From Gemmatimonadota bacterium (GTDB lineage: Bacteria > Gemmatimonadota > Gemmatimonadetes > Gemmatimonadales > Gemmatimonadaceae), in contig PLCA01000005.1 in the NCBI GenBank assembly GCA_003134685.1, positions 496,001-560,000 of the forward strand: a DNA stretch of 64,000 nucleotides, given 5' to 3'. The position numbers and the translations under genes are program-made. Below, in pieces: positions 1-8,913 of the stretch. Within the stretch, counting starts at the first letter, position 1; each line of letters begins with the position of its first letter. The notes under the pieces are model-generated. The model searched no databases and had not been told where the DNA came from. It saw only the letters and a list, made by a program, of their open reading frames with translations.

Positions 1-595
1 GGACGATTACGCCGCCCGACTTGTCTGGAAGAATGCTCTGGACCTGTTCCTTTAGTCGCGCCCGCTCGGGCGACGATCCGATCTTCCGGCTCACGCCAAC
101 TTTTGATGAGTCCGGGATGTAGACCAGGAATCGGCCGGCGAGTGAGATCTGGGCCGTAACCCGCGGGCCCTTGGTCGAGATCGGCTCCTTGGAGATCTGG
201 ACCAGAATTTCCTGGCCGCGCTTCAGAGCTTCCTGAATCAGGGGGGCTTTCGCCCGGCGCCCGTTGCCCGAGTGGCCGTTGCCGTTCTTTTTCTCGACCG
301 GCTCGTCTCTCTCGTCCTCGTCGTCTTCTTCTTCATCCTCGTCTTCGTCTTCCGCCTCGTCGGCGGTTTCCCTGACGAGATCGGAGGCGTGGAGGAACGC
401 GCTCTTCTCGGTACCAATGTCGACGAAGGCGGCCTGAATTCCGGGGAGTACTGCGTCAACCCGGCCCAAATAGATGTCACCGACCATGCGTCGGTTGTCT
501 GGACGATCGGCTAGAAGCTCAACGAGCTTCCCGTCCTCCAGAATCGCGATCCGCGTTTCGCGCGGAGCCGCGTTTATGAGGATTTCTCTTTTCAT
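1..595 (-). CDS. rng: Ribonuclease E/G family protein, N-terminal part (cut by window edge)
   Basis: The visible 198 residues begin MKREILINAAPRETR and match the N-terminus of RNase G/E, the single-strand endoribonuclease that trims rRNA and turns over mRNA. The S1-like portion is recognisable from GDIYLGRVDAVLPG and AAFVDIG around residues 39-61 and AFLHASD near 66-72. The family continues with QEILVQISKEP near 128-138 and GRFLVYIP near 154-161. Between residues 76 and 115 a very acidic stretch followed by an Asn/Gly/Lys-rich segment is inserted in the S1 fold, which is longer than in E. coli RNase G. The catalytic DNase-I-like and zinc-link regions lie beyond the left edge. The ATG at 595-593 is the only sensible start; no strong ribosome site is seen. 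It could be called rne or rng; the catalytic part would decide. Confidence 0.93.
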   Translation of the reverse strand, partial: MKREILINAAPRETRIAILEDGKLVELLADRPDNRRMVGDIYLGRVDAVLPGIQAAFVDIGTEKSAFLHASDLVRETADEAEDEDEDEEEDDEDERDEPVEKKNGNGHSGNGRRAKAPLIQEALKRGQEILVQISKEPISTKGPRVTAQISLAGRFLVYIPDSSKVGVSRKIGSSPERARLKEQVQSILPDKSGGVIV

Positions 596-912
596 TGTTG
601 CCCGTCTCACCCCATCTCTCGGCGACTCGGCGAGTGAAGTGGAGGACGGTTCAAAAAAAGTCCGCGCGGTCGTGCTACAGGGCCGCGTTATGAGTTCCTT
701 TTGGTTTCACATCAGCGCCCCTCGATCCATGTGTCCGGGACCCGCGAGTCGCGCGGGTGCCCCATGCACTGAGGAGCAACAGTCACTGAGACAATTTACC
801 GCCGAAGGTCTCGTTTCCGCAACGGCGACAACAACTTACGCGCCTCGGTTGATGTCCCTGCCGAAATCCGTGGCGCGCCAACTATGTGACGCGCGGCCTC
901 AAAAGCGGTCAC
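596..912. other. Intergenic region, 317 bases, leader of rng
   Basis: No convincing gene is seen. On the minus strand a GC-rich segment (about 660-690) is followed by a run of seven T (659-653), which could be a weak terminator for the gene ending at 913. A 7-bp hairpin lies at 740-758 (arms ACCCGCG and CGCGGGT). The rest would be promoter and 5' untranslated region of the RNase gene, a place where RNase E is autoregulated in some bacteria, but no specific element can be named. Confidence 0.4.
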
Positions 913-1485
913 CTAGCGCCATAGCCTCGACGCGACATCCATGATTGGCTGATGCCAGACTAGCCAGGCCATGACGAGAACATAGGTCAGGCCTGCCTTC
1001 CATTCCCCGTGCTTCATGTAGAGGTCGAAACTGAAGCCATCGCCTTCGTCCGGATGCGTCGCCTTCCAGGGTGTCGGCCGTGGAACGAAGGCTGGAACAT
1101 TGAGGGCGTAAGCCTCGTAGTCCTCCGGAAATCTTCCGGCGATGTTGGCACGCTCGCGCTGCATCGTCGGCGCATAGATGAGCACGAAGAAGGCGACCAC
1201 CAACAGGAGCAGCGCCCAGTGCCACGCTACGGCGAAGCCCGCTGCGATCAGAAAGCTCCCGAAATAGAGAGGATTTCTGGTGTGTGCATAGGGGCCCGAG
1301 GTCGCGAGCCGCTCGTTCTTCGAGATATGGCCTGACGCCCAGGCGCGAACGATGACGCCGATGAGCGCGATGACCCCGCCAACCGCCAGTGTCAGCGGTG
1401 TGGCTCGCGCGAAAATGAGATAGCCAATGCCGAGTATGAAGCCGAGTGGAAGTCTCAGACGCTTGGCAACCTCGGAATAAGTCAA
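913..1485 (-). CDS. Isoprenylcysteine carboxyl methyltransferase-like membrane protein
   Basis: A 190-residue membrane protein with about four hydrophobic segments. The family signature GPYAHTRNPLYFGSFL near the middle and the following E-x-F-x-x-YEAY and VPAFVPRP segment are typical of the ICMT/PEMT group, which binds SAM at the membrane face. The bacterial substrate is unknown; isoprenylcysteine is unlikely. The start is a TTG at 1485-1483, preceded by AAGGAG, and overlaps the stop of the upstream acyl-CoA dehydrogenase in a TTGA junction, so the two are translationally coupled. A longer open frame reaching further upstream runs antiparallel in frame to the dehydrogenase coding sequence and is not believed. 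The C-terminal 40 residues contain one more hydrophobic helix. Confidence 0.8.
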   Translation of the reverse strand: MTYSEVAKRLRLPLGFILGIGYLIFARATPLTLAVGGVIALIGVIVRAWASGHISKNERLATSGPYAHTRNPLYFGSFLIAAGFAVAWHWALLLLVVAFFVLIYAPTMQRERANIAGRFPEDYEAYALNVPAFVPRPTPWKATHPDEGDGFSFDLYMKHGEWKAGLTYVLVMAWLVWHQPIMDVASRLWR

Positions 1486-2699
1486 TCCGCCAGCTCCTTG
1501 AGGAGGTTTCGGGCGATGACGAGTCGCTGAATCTCGGAAGTGCCCTCGCCGATTTCGCAGATCTTTGCATCGCGGAACATTCGTTCGACGGGATACTCTT
1601 TCGTGTACCCGTAGCCACCGTGGATCTGGATCGCCTTGATGGTCGTGCGCATGGCCAGCTCTGAGCAGTAAAGCTTGGCGATCGCTGCCTGCTTGCTGAA
1701 CGGCTGCTTGTTCTGAGCCATCCAAGCCGCGTGGAACATCAGGTGCTTCCCCGCCTCGATCTCCGTCGCGATGTCCGCCAGCTGAAACTGAATCCCCTGA
1801 AAGCTCGAGATCCGCTGGCCGAACTGCTTGCGTAGAGTCGAGTAGCGAAGCGAGTGCTCGAACGCGCCCTCGGCGATGCCGAGCGAAAGCGCCGCGATCC
1901 CGACGCGGCCGGAGTCGAGCGTCCGCATGAAGTTGTTGAACCCTTCTCCCTCCTCGCCGAGGAGGTTCTCGGCCGGCACTTCGACATCTTCGAAAACCAG
2001 CGACCGCGTATCCGATGCGCGCCACCCCAGCTTGTCTTCCTTCTTCCCGGACGTGAAGCCGCGCATAGAAGTCAGAGAATCATCGTGGCCGATGCCGAGC
2101 CTCTTGGTCTTGTCGAGATCGCTCGATTCCTTCGTCACGATGAAAGAGCTGATGCCCTTCGTTCCCGCGCCGGGCTCGGTCACCGCCGTCACGATAAAGA
2201 TCTCCCCAACGCCGCCGTGCGTGATGAAGATCTTGCTGCCGTTGAGAACGTAGTGCGACCCTTTGCGCACCGCGGTCGATCGGGTACTGGCTGCGTCGCT
2301 TCCGGCGCTGGGCTCGGTCAGGCCGAACCCGCCGAGAACCTTTCCGGTCGCGAGCAATGGCACGTAACGCTTCTTTTGGGCCGCCGTTCCGAAGTTGACG
2401 ATCGGTGACGTGCCAAGCGTGGTATGCGCGGAGATAGTGATGGCATGGGACGCATCGATCTTCGCCATCTCGTTGATCACGATCATGTAGCTCAGAAGAT
2501 CGAGCCCTGCCCCACCCAACTCCTCCGGCCATGGAATGCCCAGCAGTCCGAGCTCGCCCATCTTCTTCACATTCGCCCAGGGGAACTCGGCTTTCGCGTC
2601 GAGCTCCGCCGCGACTGGCGCTACTTCACCGCGCGCGAATTCGCGGACCATGTTGCGGACCGCGAGATGCTGCTCCGAGAAATAGAGTGAATCTTCCAT
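1482..2699 (-). CDS. Acyl-CoA dehydrogenase (short-chain type)
   Basis: 405 residues of a FAD-dependent acyl-CoA dehydrogenase, which makes the alpha,beta double bond in acyl-CoAs and passes electrons to ETF. The conserved GLTEPSAGSD lies near 126-135, the FAD region DSGRVGIAA near 262-270, RKQFG near 290-294, and the C-terminal IHGGYGY and GEGTSEIQR near 359-392. The catalytic base is expected to be Glu385, the short-chain/butyryl position, rather than the helix-G position used by isovaleryl-CoA dehydrogenase. Residues about 191-213 look like an insertion before the usual KKEDKLG motif. It lies 9 bases downstream of the M16 protease gene. Substrate chain length cannot be told from sequence alone. 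Confidence 0.93.
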   Translation of the reverse strand: MEDSLYFSEQHLAVRNMVREFARGEVAPVAAELDAKAEFPWANVKKMGELGLLGIPWPEELGGAGLDLLSYMIVINEMAKIDASHAITISAHTTLGTSPIVNFGTAAQKKRYVPLLATGKVLGGFGLTEPSAGSDAASTRSTAVRKGSHYVLNGSKIFITHGGVGEIFIVTAVTEPGAGTKGISSFIVTKESSDLDKTKRLGIGHDDSLTSMRGFTSGKKEDKLGWRASDTRSLVFEDVEVPAENLLGEEGEGFNNFMRTLDSGRVGIAALSLGIAEGAFEHSLRYSTLRKQFGQRISSFQGIQFQLADIATEIEAGKHLMFHAAWMAQNKQPFSKQAAIAKLYCSELAMRTTIKAIQIHGGYGYTKEYPVERMFRDAKICEIGEGTSEIQRLVIARNLLKELAD

Positions 2700-2708
2700 G
2701 GATCAGCC

Positions 2709-5567
2709 CTAACGATTCTCCGCCGCGGTAAAGTTTTCCGGGTATAGCGAGACGCGAACGTAATTGTCGATGCGCAGATACTTCACGGCGGCTCGCTGCA
2801 GGTCGGCGATCGTGAGGGCCGAGATGAGCTTATCACCGTCGGGAATCTCGGCCAGGGGCCAGCCGCTCTGGTCGAAAGACGTAATCTGCGAGACCCAGTA
2901 GCCGTTCTGCTTGATCGCAGTCTCACGGGAGCGCAACGCCGCTTCCTTCACCTTGTTCAGATACTCCGGCGTTGTTCCGAACCTCTTCACGCTGTCTATC
3001 TGGGCGAGCGCGGCCGCTGTGAGCGCTTCGAGGCGCTCGGGTGCGGACCCAAACCCAATCGTAAACCGATACGACGGCAGCGGATCTCTGGACGCACCCG
3101 GGCTCACGCTGACGCCGTACGTTCCACCCAGATTCTCGCGCAACGCTTCGCGCAGCTTGATGTTGAGCAGCTCGGCGAGCGCGCTCAGGTAGTAACGGTT
3201 CTGCCTGTTGTACTCGAACGGACCGGTGAAGATCAGAGCCGTCCGCGCCTTTGGCTCCGCTCCCTTTTTGACGACGCGTCGAACGACGCCTGTGGGGGGA
3301 CGAATTCCGGTATCGCGCCACGTTTCCTTACGCCCCGTCGACGGGAGCGCGCCGAGCCATTTCGCGATCAGAGGCTTCATCGAATCGATCGAGAAGTTCC
3401 CGACGAAGACGAACGTGAAGCCGCTCGCGTCGGAGAATCTCTCCTTGTAGAAGTCGAACGACTTGGCGGGATCGATTCTGTCGAGTGTGGCGGCCGACAT
3501 TGGCTGCTCACGCACCGAATGCCGTGCCATGGTCACCTGCAGCGTGTCGCTGAACGCCGCTTCGGGGCTGGCGCTCCGATTGGCGAGAACTCCCTTGTAG
3601 CGCCCCAGGAAGGTGTTGACCAGCGAGGTGTCGAGCCTAGGCTGGGTGAAGTAGAGATAGACGAGCTGCAGCATCGTGTCGACATCGCGCTGTGATGCGC
3701 TCCCCGATACTCCTTCGCTCAGGTCATCGATCGATGGAAATACACTGACCTCCTTTCCGGCGAGGAATTTCTGAAGGTCGATGACCGTGAACTTGCCGAC
3801 GCCGCTGGTAGTCGGAATGAGATCGGCGGCGCTGGCCGCGATGTACGATGCGTCCGAGAGAAGCGACGCGCCTCCGGGACTATACGATGTAAAAGTGATC
3901 TGATCGGCGTTGAAGTCGGTGGGTTTGAGCAGCACGCGAACGCCGTTTGAAAGCGTCCACTCCGTAATTCCGACTTCCTTGATCTGGCGCTCTGATACGA
4001 CCTTGCCGCCTATCGGATCCTTGTCGACGAGCTGCCCGGAGAGCGAAGTCTCGGAGTAGGCCGCGATGTTCGCCCCTTTGACCGCGTCGAAAGCGAGGAG
4101 AAGCTCTCCAGGAGCGGGATTCACGATCCCCGCCTTGTCGGGCGAGGTGGTCGCGAGAACCCGGTTCTTGTCGGTCATCCACTCCCCCGCCAGCTTGTTC
4201 ACTTCCGCGAGCGTGATCCCCGGGAGAAGGCGAGTGATGGCATCGAGATCGTACTGAATGCTCGTGGATGGCTCGGACTCCAGGAACGCCGACGAGTACG
4301 CCTCGGCATACACATTCGAGTTCGTTTTGTCGCGCTCCGCGTAGGCCTGCTCGATCCCTCGCTGCGTGTCCTTCCGGGCGCGATCCAGCTCCGATTGAAG
4401 GAATCCGAATTTCTTCACGCGTTCGCCCTCGGTGAGGAGAGCGTTCAGCCCGCGCTGAATTCCGTTGTCGGCGACGACTGCCGTGAGCGAAAACGCCTCC
4501 GCGGATCGAACGAGATCGCCTTGCCCGGCATCCGCGGTGATGAAGGGCGGATTCGGCTTCTGCGTGATCTCCGCGAAGCGGTCGTTGAGCATCGAGCCGA
4601 AGAGCCCCTCGACCAGATGCTCTCTGTACGTCGCCGACGTTGCGTTGAGGCGCTTCGGCTGCTTGTAGAGAAGCCTGATGGTCGACCGCGTCGCTTCCTT
4701 GTCGCTGTTGATCGAGACCAGGGTGCCGGCCTGAGGTGGAACTGGAAAGAGCGGTCGCGCCTTGGGTGAGGTCGCGCGCGGAATCGCGCCCAGGTACTTC
4801 GTGATCAAACCCTCGATCTGCCGCTTGTCGAAATCACCAACGGCGACGACAGCCATGAGATCGGGCCGATACCAGGTGTCGTAGAAACGGCGGAGAGTCG
4901 CCGGCTTGTAGGTCTCCAGAACAGACTTGAGTCCGATCGGGATGCGCTCACCATACTTTGATCCCGTGAAGAGAACCGGAAACCACTTGTTCTGCATCCG
5001 GTTCTCCGCGCCCTGCCCCAGGCGCCACTCTTCGATCACGACGGGTCGTTCCTTTTCGATCTGCGCGGGGTCGAACGCGAGGTTGTGGGCCCACTCCGCC
5101 AGAATCTCAAATCCCTTGTCCACGATCGCGGCCGTGTCCGTCGGAATCGTGATCATGTACACGGTCTCGTCAAAGCTCGTGAATGCGTTGATGTCCGGAC
5201 CGTAGCGCATGCCGACGGATTCGAGGTAGCTCGAGATCTGGTTCCCGGCGAATCGTTTCGTGCCCCGGAACGCCATGTGCTCGACCATGTGGGCGAGACC
5301 CCGTTGGTCTTCGTCCTCGAGCACCGAGCCGGCGTTGACCACGAGTCGCAGCTCGGCCCGCTTCTCCGGCTTGTGATTCTCGCGGATGTAATAGCGCATC
5401 CCGTTCGAAAGCGTCCCGATTTTTACCGCGGGATCGAAAGGCAAGGGCGCGGCGGCCGTGCCTGTTGGCTGCTGCGCGGATGCCATCGAAGGCGCGCCGG
5501 CGATGACACTCGCGAGCGAGGCGGCGCCGAACAGCAGCGCGAAGTGCAGTCTGATTTCTGATCTCAT
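2709..5567 (-). CDS. Secreted M16 family zinc metallopeptidase (pitrilysin-like)
   Basis: 952 residues, with a signal peptide (positive start, hydrophobic core, likely cleavage after SMASA near residue 31). The inverted zinc motif HxxEH is at 93-97 (HMVEH), and an EKERPVVIEEWR segment about 75 residues later supplies the third ligand glutamate. A second, non-catalytic M16 half follows (around residues 530-740 onward), so this is the full-length two-repeat peptidase that degrades peptides in the periplasm or outside the cell. Such proteins are common in envelope proteostasis of diderms. It sits between recQ (33 bases upstream) and the dehydrogenase gene; no functional link is evident. Overlap with other genes is absent. 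Confidence 0.93.
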   Translation of the reverse strand: MRSEIRLHFALLFGAASLASVIAGAPSMASAQQPTGTAAAPLPFDPAVKIGTLSNGMRYYIRENHKPEKRAELRLVVNAGSVLEDEDQRGLAHMVEHMAFRGTKRFAGNQISSYLESVGMRYGPDINAFTSFDETVYMITIPTDTAAIVDKGFEILAEWAHNLAFDPAQIEKERPVVIEEWRLGQGAENRMQNKWFPVLFTGSKYGERIPIGLKSVLETYKPATLRRFYDTWYRPDLMAVVAVGDFDKRQIEGLITKYLGAIPRATSPKARPLFPVPPQAGTLVSINSDKEATRSTIRLLYKQPKRLNATSATYREHLVEGLFGSMLNDRFAEITQKPNPPFITADAGQGDLVRSAEAFSLTAVVADNGIQRGLNALLTEGERVKKFGFLQSELDRARKDTQRGIEQAYAERDKTNSNVYAEAYSSAFLESEPSTSIQYDLDAITRLLPGITLAEVNKLAGEWMTDKNRVLATTSPDKAGIVNPAPGELLLAFDAVKGANIAAYSETSLSGQLVDKDPIGGKVVSERQIKEVGITEWTLSNGVRVLLKPTDFNADQITFTSYSPGGASLLSDASYIAASAADLIPTTSGVGKFTVIDLQKFLAGKEVSVFPSIDDLSEGVSGSASQRDVDTMLQLVYLYFTQPRLDTSLVNTFLGRYKGVLANRSASPEAAFSDTLQVTMARHSVREQPMSAATLDRIDPAKSFDFYKERFSDASGFTFVFVGNFSIDSMKPLIAKWLGALPSTGRKETWRDTGIRPPTGVVRRVVKKGAEPKARTALIFTGPFEYNRQNRYYLSALAELLNIKLREALRENLGGTYGVSVSPGASRDPLPSYRFTIGFGSAPERLEALTAAALAQIDSVKRFGTTPEYLNKVKEAALRSRETAIKQNGYWVSQITSFDQSGWPLAEIPDGDKLISALTIADLQRAAVKYLRIDNYVRVSLYPENFTAAENR

Positions 5568-5600
5568 TTACTTCGTCGTCAATGGTTGGCGCCCCGATGC

Positions 5601-7676
5601 TCAGGCGGCTTCAATGTCGTCAGCTTTCGAGATTGCATCGAGAAAGCGCGCGCCGTAGCGCTCGAGCTTCATCGGGCCGACACCGCGGACATCCTGAAAA
5701 GCAGTCAACGATCGTGGGCGCCTTACCGCGAGCTCGGCCAGCGTACGGTCCGAGAATACAATATACGCGGGCACATGTTCCTCGCGGGCGATCGTGCTTC
5801 GGACAGTCCTGAGCGCGCCGAGGAGTCGCTCATCCGCAATGCCCAGTGACACATTGTCCGCGACGTCGGCACTCCGAGCCGAATCAGCCGTGCGAGATGT
5901 CACGGGTCCGGTTCTCTTGCCGCGTCGCACTCGCCGTGGTGCTTCTTCTTCTACGCTGGCCGCCACAGTGATGCCGAGGCAGTTGTCGCAGCCTTCGCAC
6001 TTGCGCTTGGCCGCTGGATCACCGAAGTAACGGAGCACGAACCCGCGCCTGCACTCCTTCGTGTACGCGTATTTCTGCACAGCCTGCAGCTTGGAGAGGT
6101 CCGCGGCACGCCGGCGATCGATGACAGCCCAGTCGATCTTGAACTTTGAGAGCGGCGCCTTCATGTCGGCGAGATAGAGGCCGTTCCCCAATCTCTCCCA
6201 TACGAGGAACTGCCGGTCCTGGAGTGCATCGAGCAGTGGCGTGGAAGCGGCAGATCCGCCCAGTCCCGGTGGCAGTCCGTCGAGATCGACGACGGCACCG
6301 GTGTGCAGCGCAGCGCCGACGCCCCGCCAGAGCGCGCGCAGCAGGCCGAGCTCACTGTTGCTCTCGCCCGTCAGCTCGCGCTTGATACGCTCGGGGGTGG
6401 CGAGCAGGCGCACATGGACTCGCGCCTGGTCGCCGTTGCTGAGCGTCACTGCGCCCGGGCGCGTCAGAATTCGGATTGCGCCCTCGATCTCTCGACTGTT
6501 GGGCTTGGGCTTGATCGCGCGAGCGAGGTCCTCCGGCTCGGCGCTCACGAACCCTTGGTCGTCCGAGAGTTTCCTGAGCGCCTCGTATGTCTTTTCGACG
6601 ACGACCCGCTCCGGGTAAGAGCCCTTGATGAAGAACTCGTGCGTAAAGCGATCGGGAAACGCGTGCAGCAGAAACACATCCGAGTGGAGTCCATCCCGCC
6701 CCGCGCGACCCGCTTCCTGATAGTACGCCTCGAGAGTGCCAGGCATCGCGTAGTGAATGACGAGGCGCACGTTGGGCTTGTCGATCCCCATTCCAAACGC
6801 GTTGGTGGCGACAATCGCCCGGATCTTTTCGCCCATGAAGGCTTCCTGCACCTCGCGGCGCCTGCTGTCGTCGAGGCCCGCGTGATAGCCGGCCGCGCGG
6901 ATCTTCGCGCGCTCGAGAACCGTGGTGAGATGATCCACCGCCTTACGGGTGGAGGCATAGATCACCGCGAGTCCATCGTGCTTGCGCAGGATTTCGACGA
7001 TTCGCTTCTCTTTCTCGGCGTCATTTTTCGTCGGAACGACGAAGTACGTGAGGTTGGGCCGGTCGAAGCCGGTGATGATCGTCTCGGGGTTTTTCAGCGC
7101 GAGCTCGCGCGCAATGTCACGGCGGACCTCGGGCGTCGCGGTCGCCGTCAACGCGATCGTCGTCGGGGAACCCAGCGCCTCGTGGACCTTCTTCACCCGC
7201 AGGTAGCTTGGCCGGAAATCGTGCCCCCACTGGCTGATGCAATGGGCTTCGTCGATCGCGAGAAGCGAAACGCCGGCCTTGCGCAGCCGTTCGGCGGTGC
7301 GGCCATAGTCGAATCGCTCCGGCGCGACGTAGAGCAGCTTGATCTCGCCGCGGTCGGCGCGCGCGAGGCGATCCGAGACTTGCCCGGAAGTCAGCGTGCT
7401 GTTGATGAAGGCCGCCGGCAGACCCTTGGCCGTGAGCGCATCCACCTGATCTTTCATCAGGGAGATGAGTGGCGAGACGACGACAGTCAGGCCGGGCATG
7501 AGGAGCGCCGGCACCTGAAAGCAAAGCGATTTGCCGCCGCCTGTTGGCAGAACGACGACGGTGTCCCGGCCAGCGAGGACGGCCGACACGGCAGCCTCCT
7601 GGCCCGGCCGGAATGCGTCGTAGCCAAACGCGCTCTTGAGAACCGCGCGCGCGTCCTGGATTGTCGGCTTCGCCAT
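5601..7676 (-). CDS. recQ: ATP-dependent DNA helicase RecQ
   Basis: 691 residues of a 3'-5' DNA helicase for recombination and fork repair. Helicase motif I (LPTGGGKS) is at 43-50, the DEAH box with CISQW at 142-150, and the motif VI-type QEAGRAGRDG near 330. The zinc-binding cysteines of the RQC region appear as C-R-R-G...KCEGCDNC around residues 540-565, and a C-terminal HRDC domain closes the protein (LAELAVRRPRSL and VRGVGPMKLERYG). All RecQ landmarks are present. The start ATG at 7676 gives the usual N-terminus just before AVLKSAFGY. About 135 non-coding bases separate it from the upstream dehydratase-like gene. Confidence 0.96.
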   Translation of the reverse strand: MAKPTIQDARAVLKSAFGYDAFRPGQEAAVSAVLAGRDTVVVLPTGGGKSLCFQVPALLMPGLTVVVSPLISLMKDQVDALTAKGLPAAFINSTLTSGQVSDRLARADRGEIKLLYVAPERFDYGRTAERLRKAGVSLLAIDEAHCISQWGHDFRPSYLRVKKVHEALGSPTTIALTATATPEVRRDIARELALKNPETIITGFDRPNLTYFVVPTKNDAEKEKRIVEILRKHDGLAVIYASTRKAVDHLTTVLERAKIRAAGYHAGLDDSRRREVQEAFMGEKIRAIVATNAFGMGIDKPNVRLVIHYAMPGTLEAYYQEAGRAGRDGLHSDVFLLHAFPDRFTHEFFIKGSYPERVVVEKTYEALRKLSDDQGFVSAEPEDLARAIKPKPNSREIEGAIRILTRPGAVTLSNGDQARVHVRLLATPERIKRELTGESNSELGLLRALWRGVGAALHTGAVVDLDGLPPGLGGSAASTPLLDALQDRQFLVWERLGNGLYLADMKAPLSKFKIDWAVIDRRRAADLSKLQAVQKYAYTKECRRGFVLRYFGDPAAKRKCEGCDNCLGITVAASVEEEAPRRVRRGKRTGPVTSRTADSARSADVADNVSLGIADERLLGALRTVRSTIAREEHVPAYIVFSDRTLAELAVRRPRSLTAFQDVRGVGPMKLERYGARFLDAISKADDIEAA

Positions 7677-7810
7677 CTGATGAAAGCTAGCGACCCCGGG
7701 TTACGACGGGTGCCGGCTCACCGCGTCCGTAACTGTTGCGTCGCACTTGCGCGTCAACGCCTGGCAGAGCGACCGCTTCGGAGCATTGAAGTTGATCGTG
7801 CGGCGACCGC

Positions 7811-8752
7811 TCAGATCCCCTCGACGAGCTTGGCGTAGAAAGCGGGGTCGGCGTTTCCGCCGCTGATCACGCAGCACACTCGTTTGCCCTTGAACCGATC
7901 CGGTTCGGCGAGCACCGCGCCGAGCGCGAGCGCACCCGTCGGCTCGGCCTTCAGATTGGCGAGCGCGAAAAGGAGGCGAACACCTTCCTTGATCTGTTCC
8001 TCCGTTACCTCGATCACGGCGGCGAGGCCCTGGCTCAGAATCTCCCAATTCCTGTCGCCGAGTCGGAGTACTCGCGCGCCGTCAGCAATGGTGCTGGACT
8101 CATCGGGCAGGGACACGATATGTCCGGCGCGAAACGATTCAGCAGCGTCATTTGAGAGCAGAGGTTCGGCAGCGAGCACCTGCGTCTTCTTTCCACTTTG
8201 TTCGATGCCCTTCACCAAACCGGAGGTGAGCCCGCCCCCGCCTATGGGCGCGATGATGAAATCGAGGTCGAGGTCGAGAGCGACAAGCTCCCGGGCGAGG
8301 CTGGCGTTGCCCTCGATCACAAGAGGGTCGTCGTACGGGCTTGCGACGTACGCGTCGGGAAATTCCTTGGCCAGCTCGCTCAGCCGCTCGAGCCTCCCCT
8401 TCTTGTTCACGTCGACAAGATCGACTTCAGCTCCGTACTCTCGAACGGCGTCGACTTTTATCTTCGGCGCGGTCGCCGGCATCACGACGGTGCATCGCTT
8501 GTTGAACAGCGAACAAGCGTAGGCGATGGCCTGTCCAAAGTTGCCGGACGAGGCGGTGATGATGTGCGCTTGCTTTACGTGGGACGCGACGTTGTGAGCA
8601 GCGCGAAATTTGAAGCTGCCGGTGTACTGGAGGGTCTCGCTCGCAAGCACCAGATCGACGCCGAGCTTTCTGGAGAGACGTGGCGCATCGACGATTGTCG
8701 TCGGCCGCGGAGGCGTCACCTTCATGGCGGTGGTCGAGCGAGAGGAACTCAT
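7811..8752 (-). CDS. Threonine dehydratase / serine racemase-like PLP enzyme
   Basis: 313 residues of a fold-type II PLP enzyme. The Schiff-base lysine is Lys48 in GSFKFRAA, the phosphate-side SSGNFGQA loop is at 68-75, the glycine loop PIGGGGL follows near 170, and the C-terminal SGGN binds the PLP pyridine nitrogen side. There is no ACT regulatory domain, so it resembles catabolic threonine dehydratase, serine racemase or related L-threo-hydroxyaspartate enzymes rather than biosynthetic IlvA. Threonine deamination would give 2-oxobutyrate and then propionyl-CoA, which would suit the mutase genes upstream, but that link is inference. The ATG at 8752 overlaps the stop of the 54-codon gene upstream as ATGA. 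Confidence 0.88.
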   Translation of the reverse strand: MSSSRSTTAMKVTPPRPTTIVDAPRLSRKLGVDLVLASETLQYTGSFKFRAAHNVASHVKQAHIITASSGNFGQAIAYACSLFNKRCTVVMPATAPKIKVDAVREYGAEVDLVDVNKKGRLERLSELAKEFPDAYVASPYDDPLVIEGNASLARELVALDLDLDFIIAPIGGGGLTSGLVKGIEQSGKKTQVLAAEPLLSNDAAESFRAGHIVSLPDESSTIADGARVLRLGDRNWEILSQGLAAVIEVTEEQIKEGVRLLFALANLKAEPTGALALGAVLAEPDRFKGKRVCCVISGGNADPAFYAKLVEGI

Positions 8753-8913
8753 TGAAAAGGGCGCGGCTTCTTGATGAACCGGAGGATCAGCGCGATGAAG
8801 AGAAACGCGATTCCCGCCCAGCGGAGCGCGGCGTCGTCCGCTCTTATCCCCCAGCCGAGCAGGATCGCGGCGATCAACATCAGCGCGAGCTTGGCAATTG
8901 TGAATGGGCTCAC
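8749..8913 (-). CDS. 54-residue membrane protein of unknown function
   Basis: A short gene read on the minus strand from a GTG at 8913-8911 to a TGA at 8751-8749. The product begins MSPFTIAKLALMLIAAILLG and has two hydrophobic helices (about residues 5-20 and 31-45) separated by a short loop with RADD, then a basic end (RFIKKPRP). Its start overlaps the stop of the enoyl-CoA hydratase (GTGA) and its stop overlaps the start of the dehydratase-like gene (ATGA). This double 4-base overlap is the main reason to believe it is real. I do not recognise a family; the two-helix hairpin could be a small inner-membrane protein. Confidence 0.75.
   Translation of the reverse strand: MSPFTIAKLALMLIAAILLGWGIRADDAALRWAGIAFLFIALILRFIKKPRPFQ

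Noticed and set aside
740-758. Hairpin in the rng leader
   Set aside because: Seven base pairs in GC-rich DNA with no T tract; too weak to call a terminator or a regulatory element.
1486-2025. In-frame upstream extension of the ICMT-like gene
   Set aside because: It reads through the dehydrogenase coding sequence in another frame and lacks hydrophobic pattern; the TTG with a ribosome site explains the start.
7731-7742. TGTTGCGTCG near recQ that resembles the arm of the 34-bp palindrome
   Set aside because: Only ten bases match, with no inverted partner, so chance is a good explanation.
6303-7838. Open frame of 511 codons opposite recQ
   Set aside because: It is antisense to a complete RecQ and rich in Arg/Ala without domain features.
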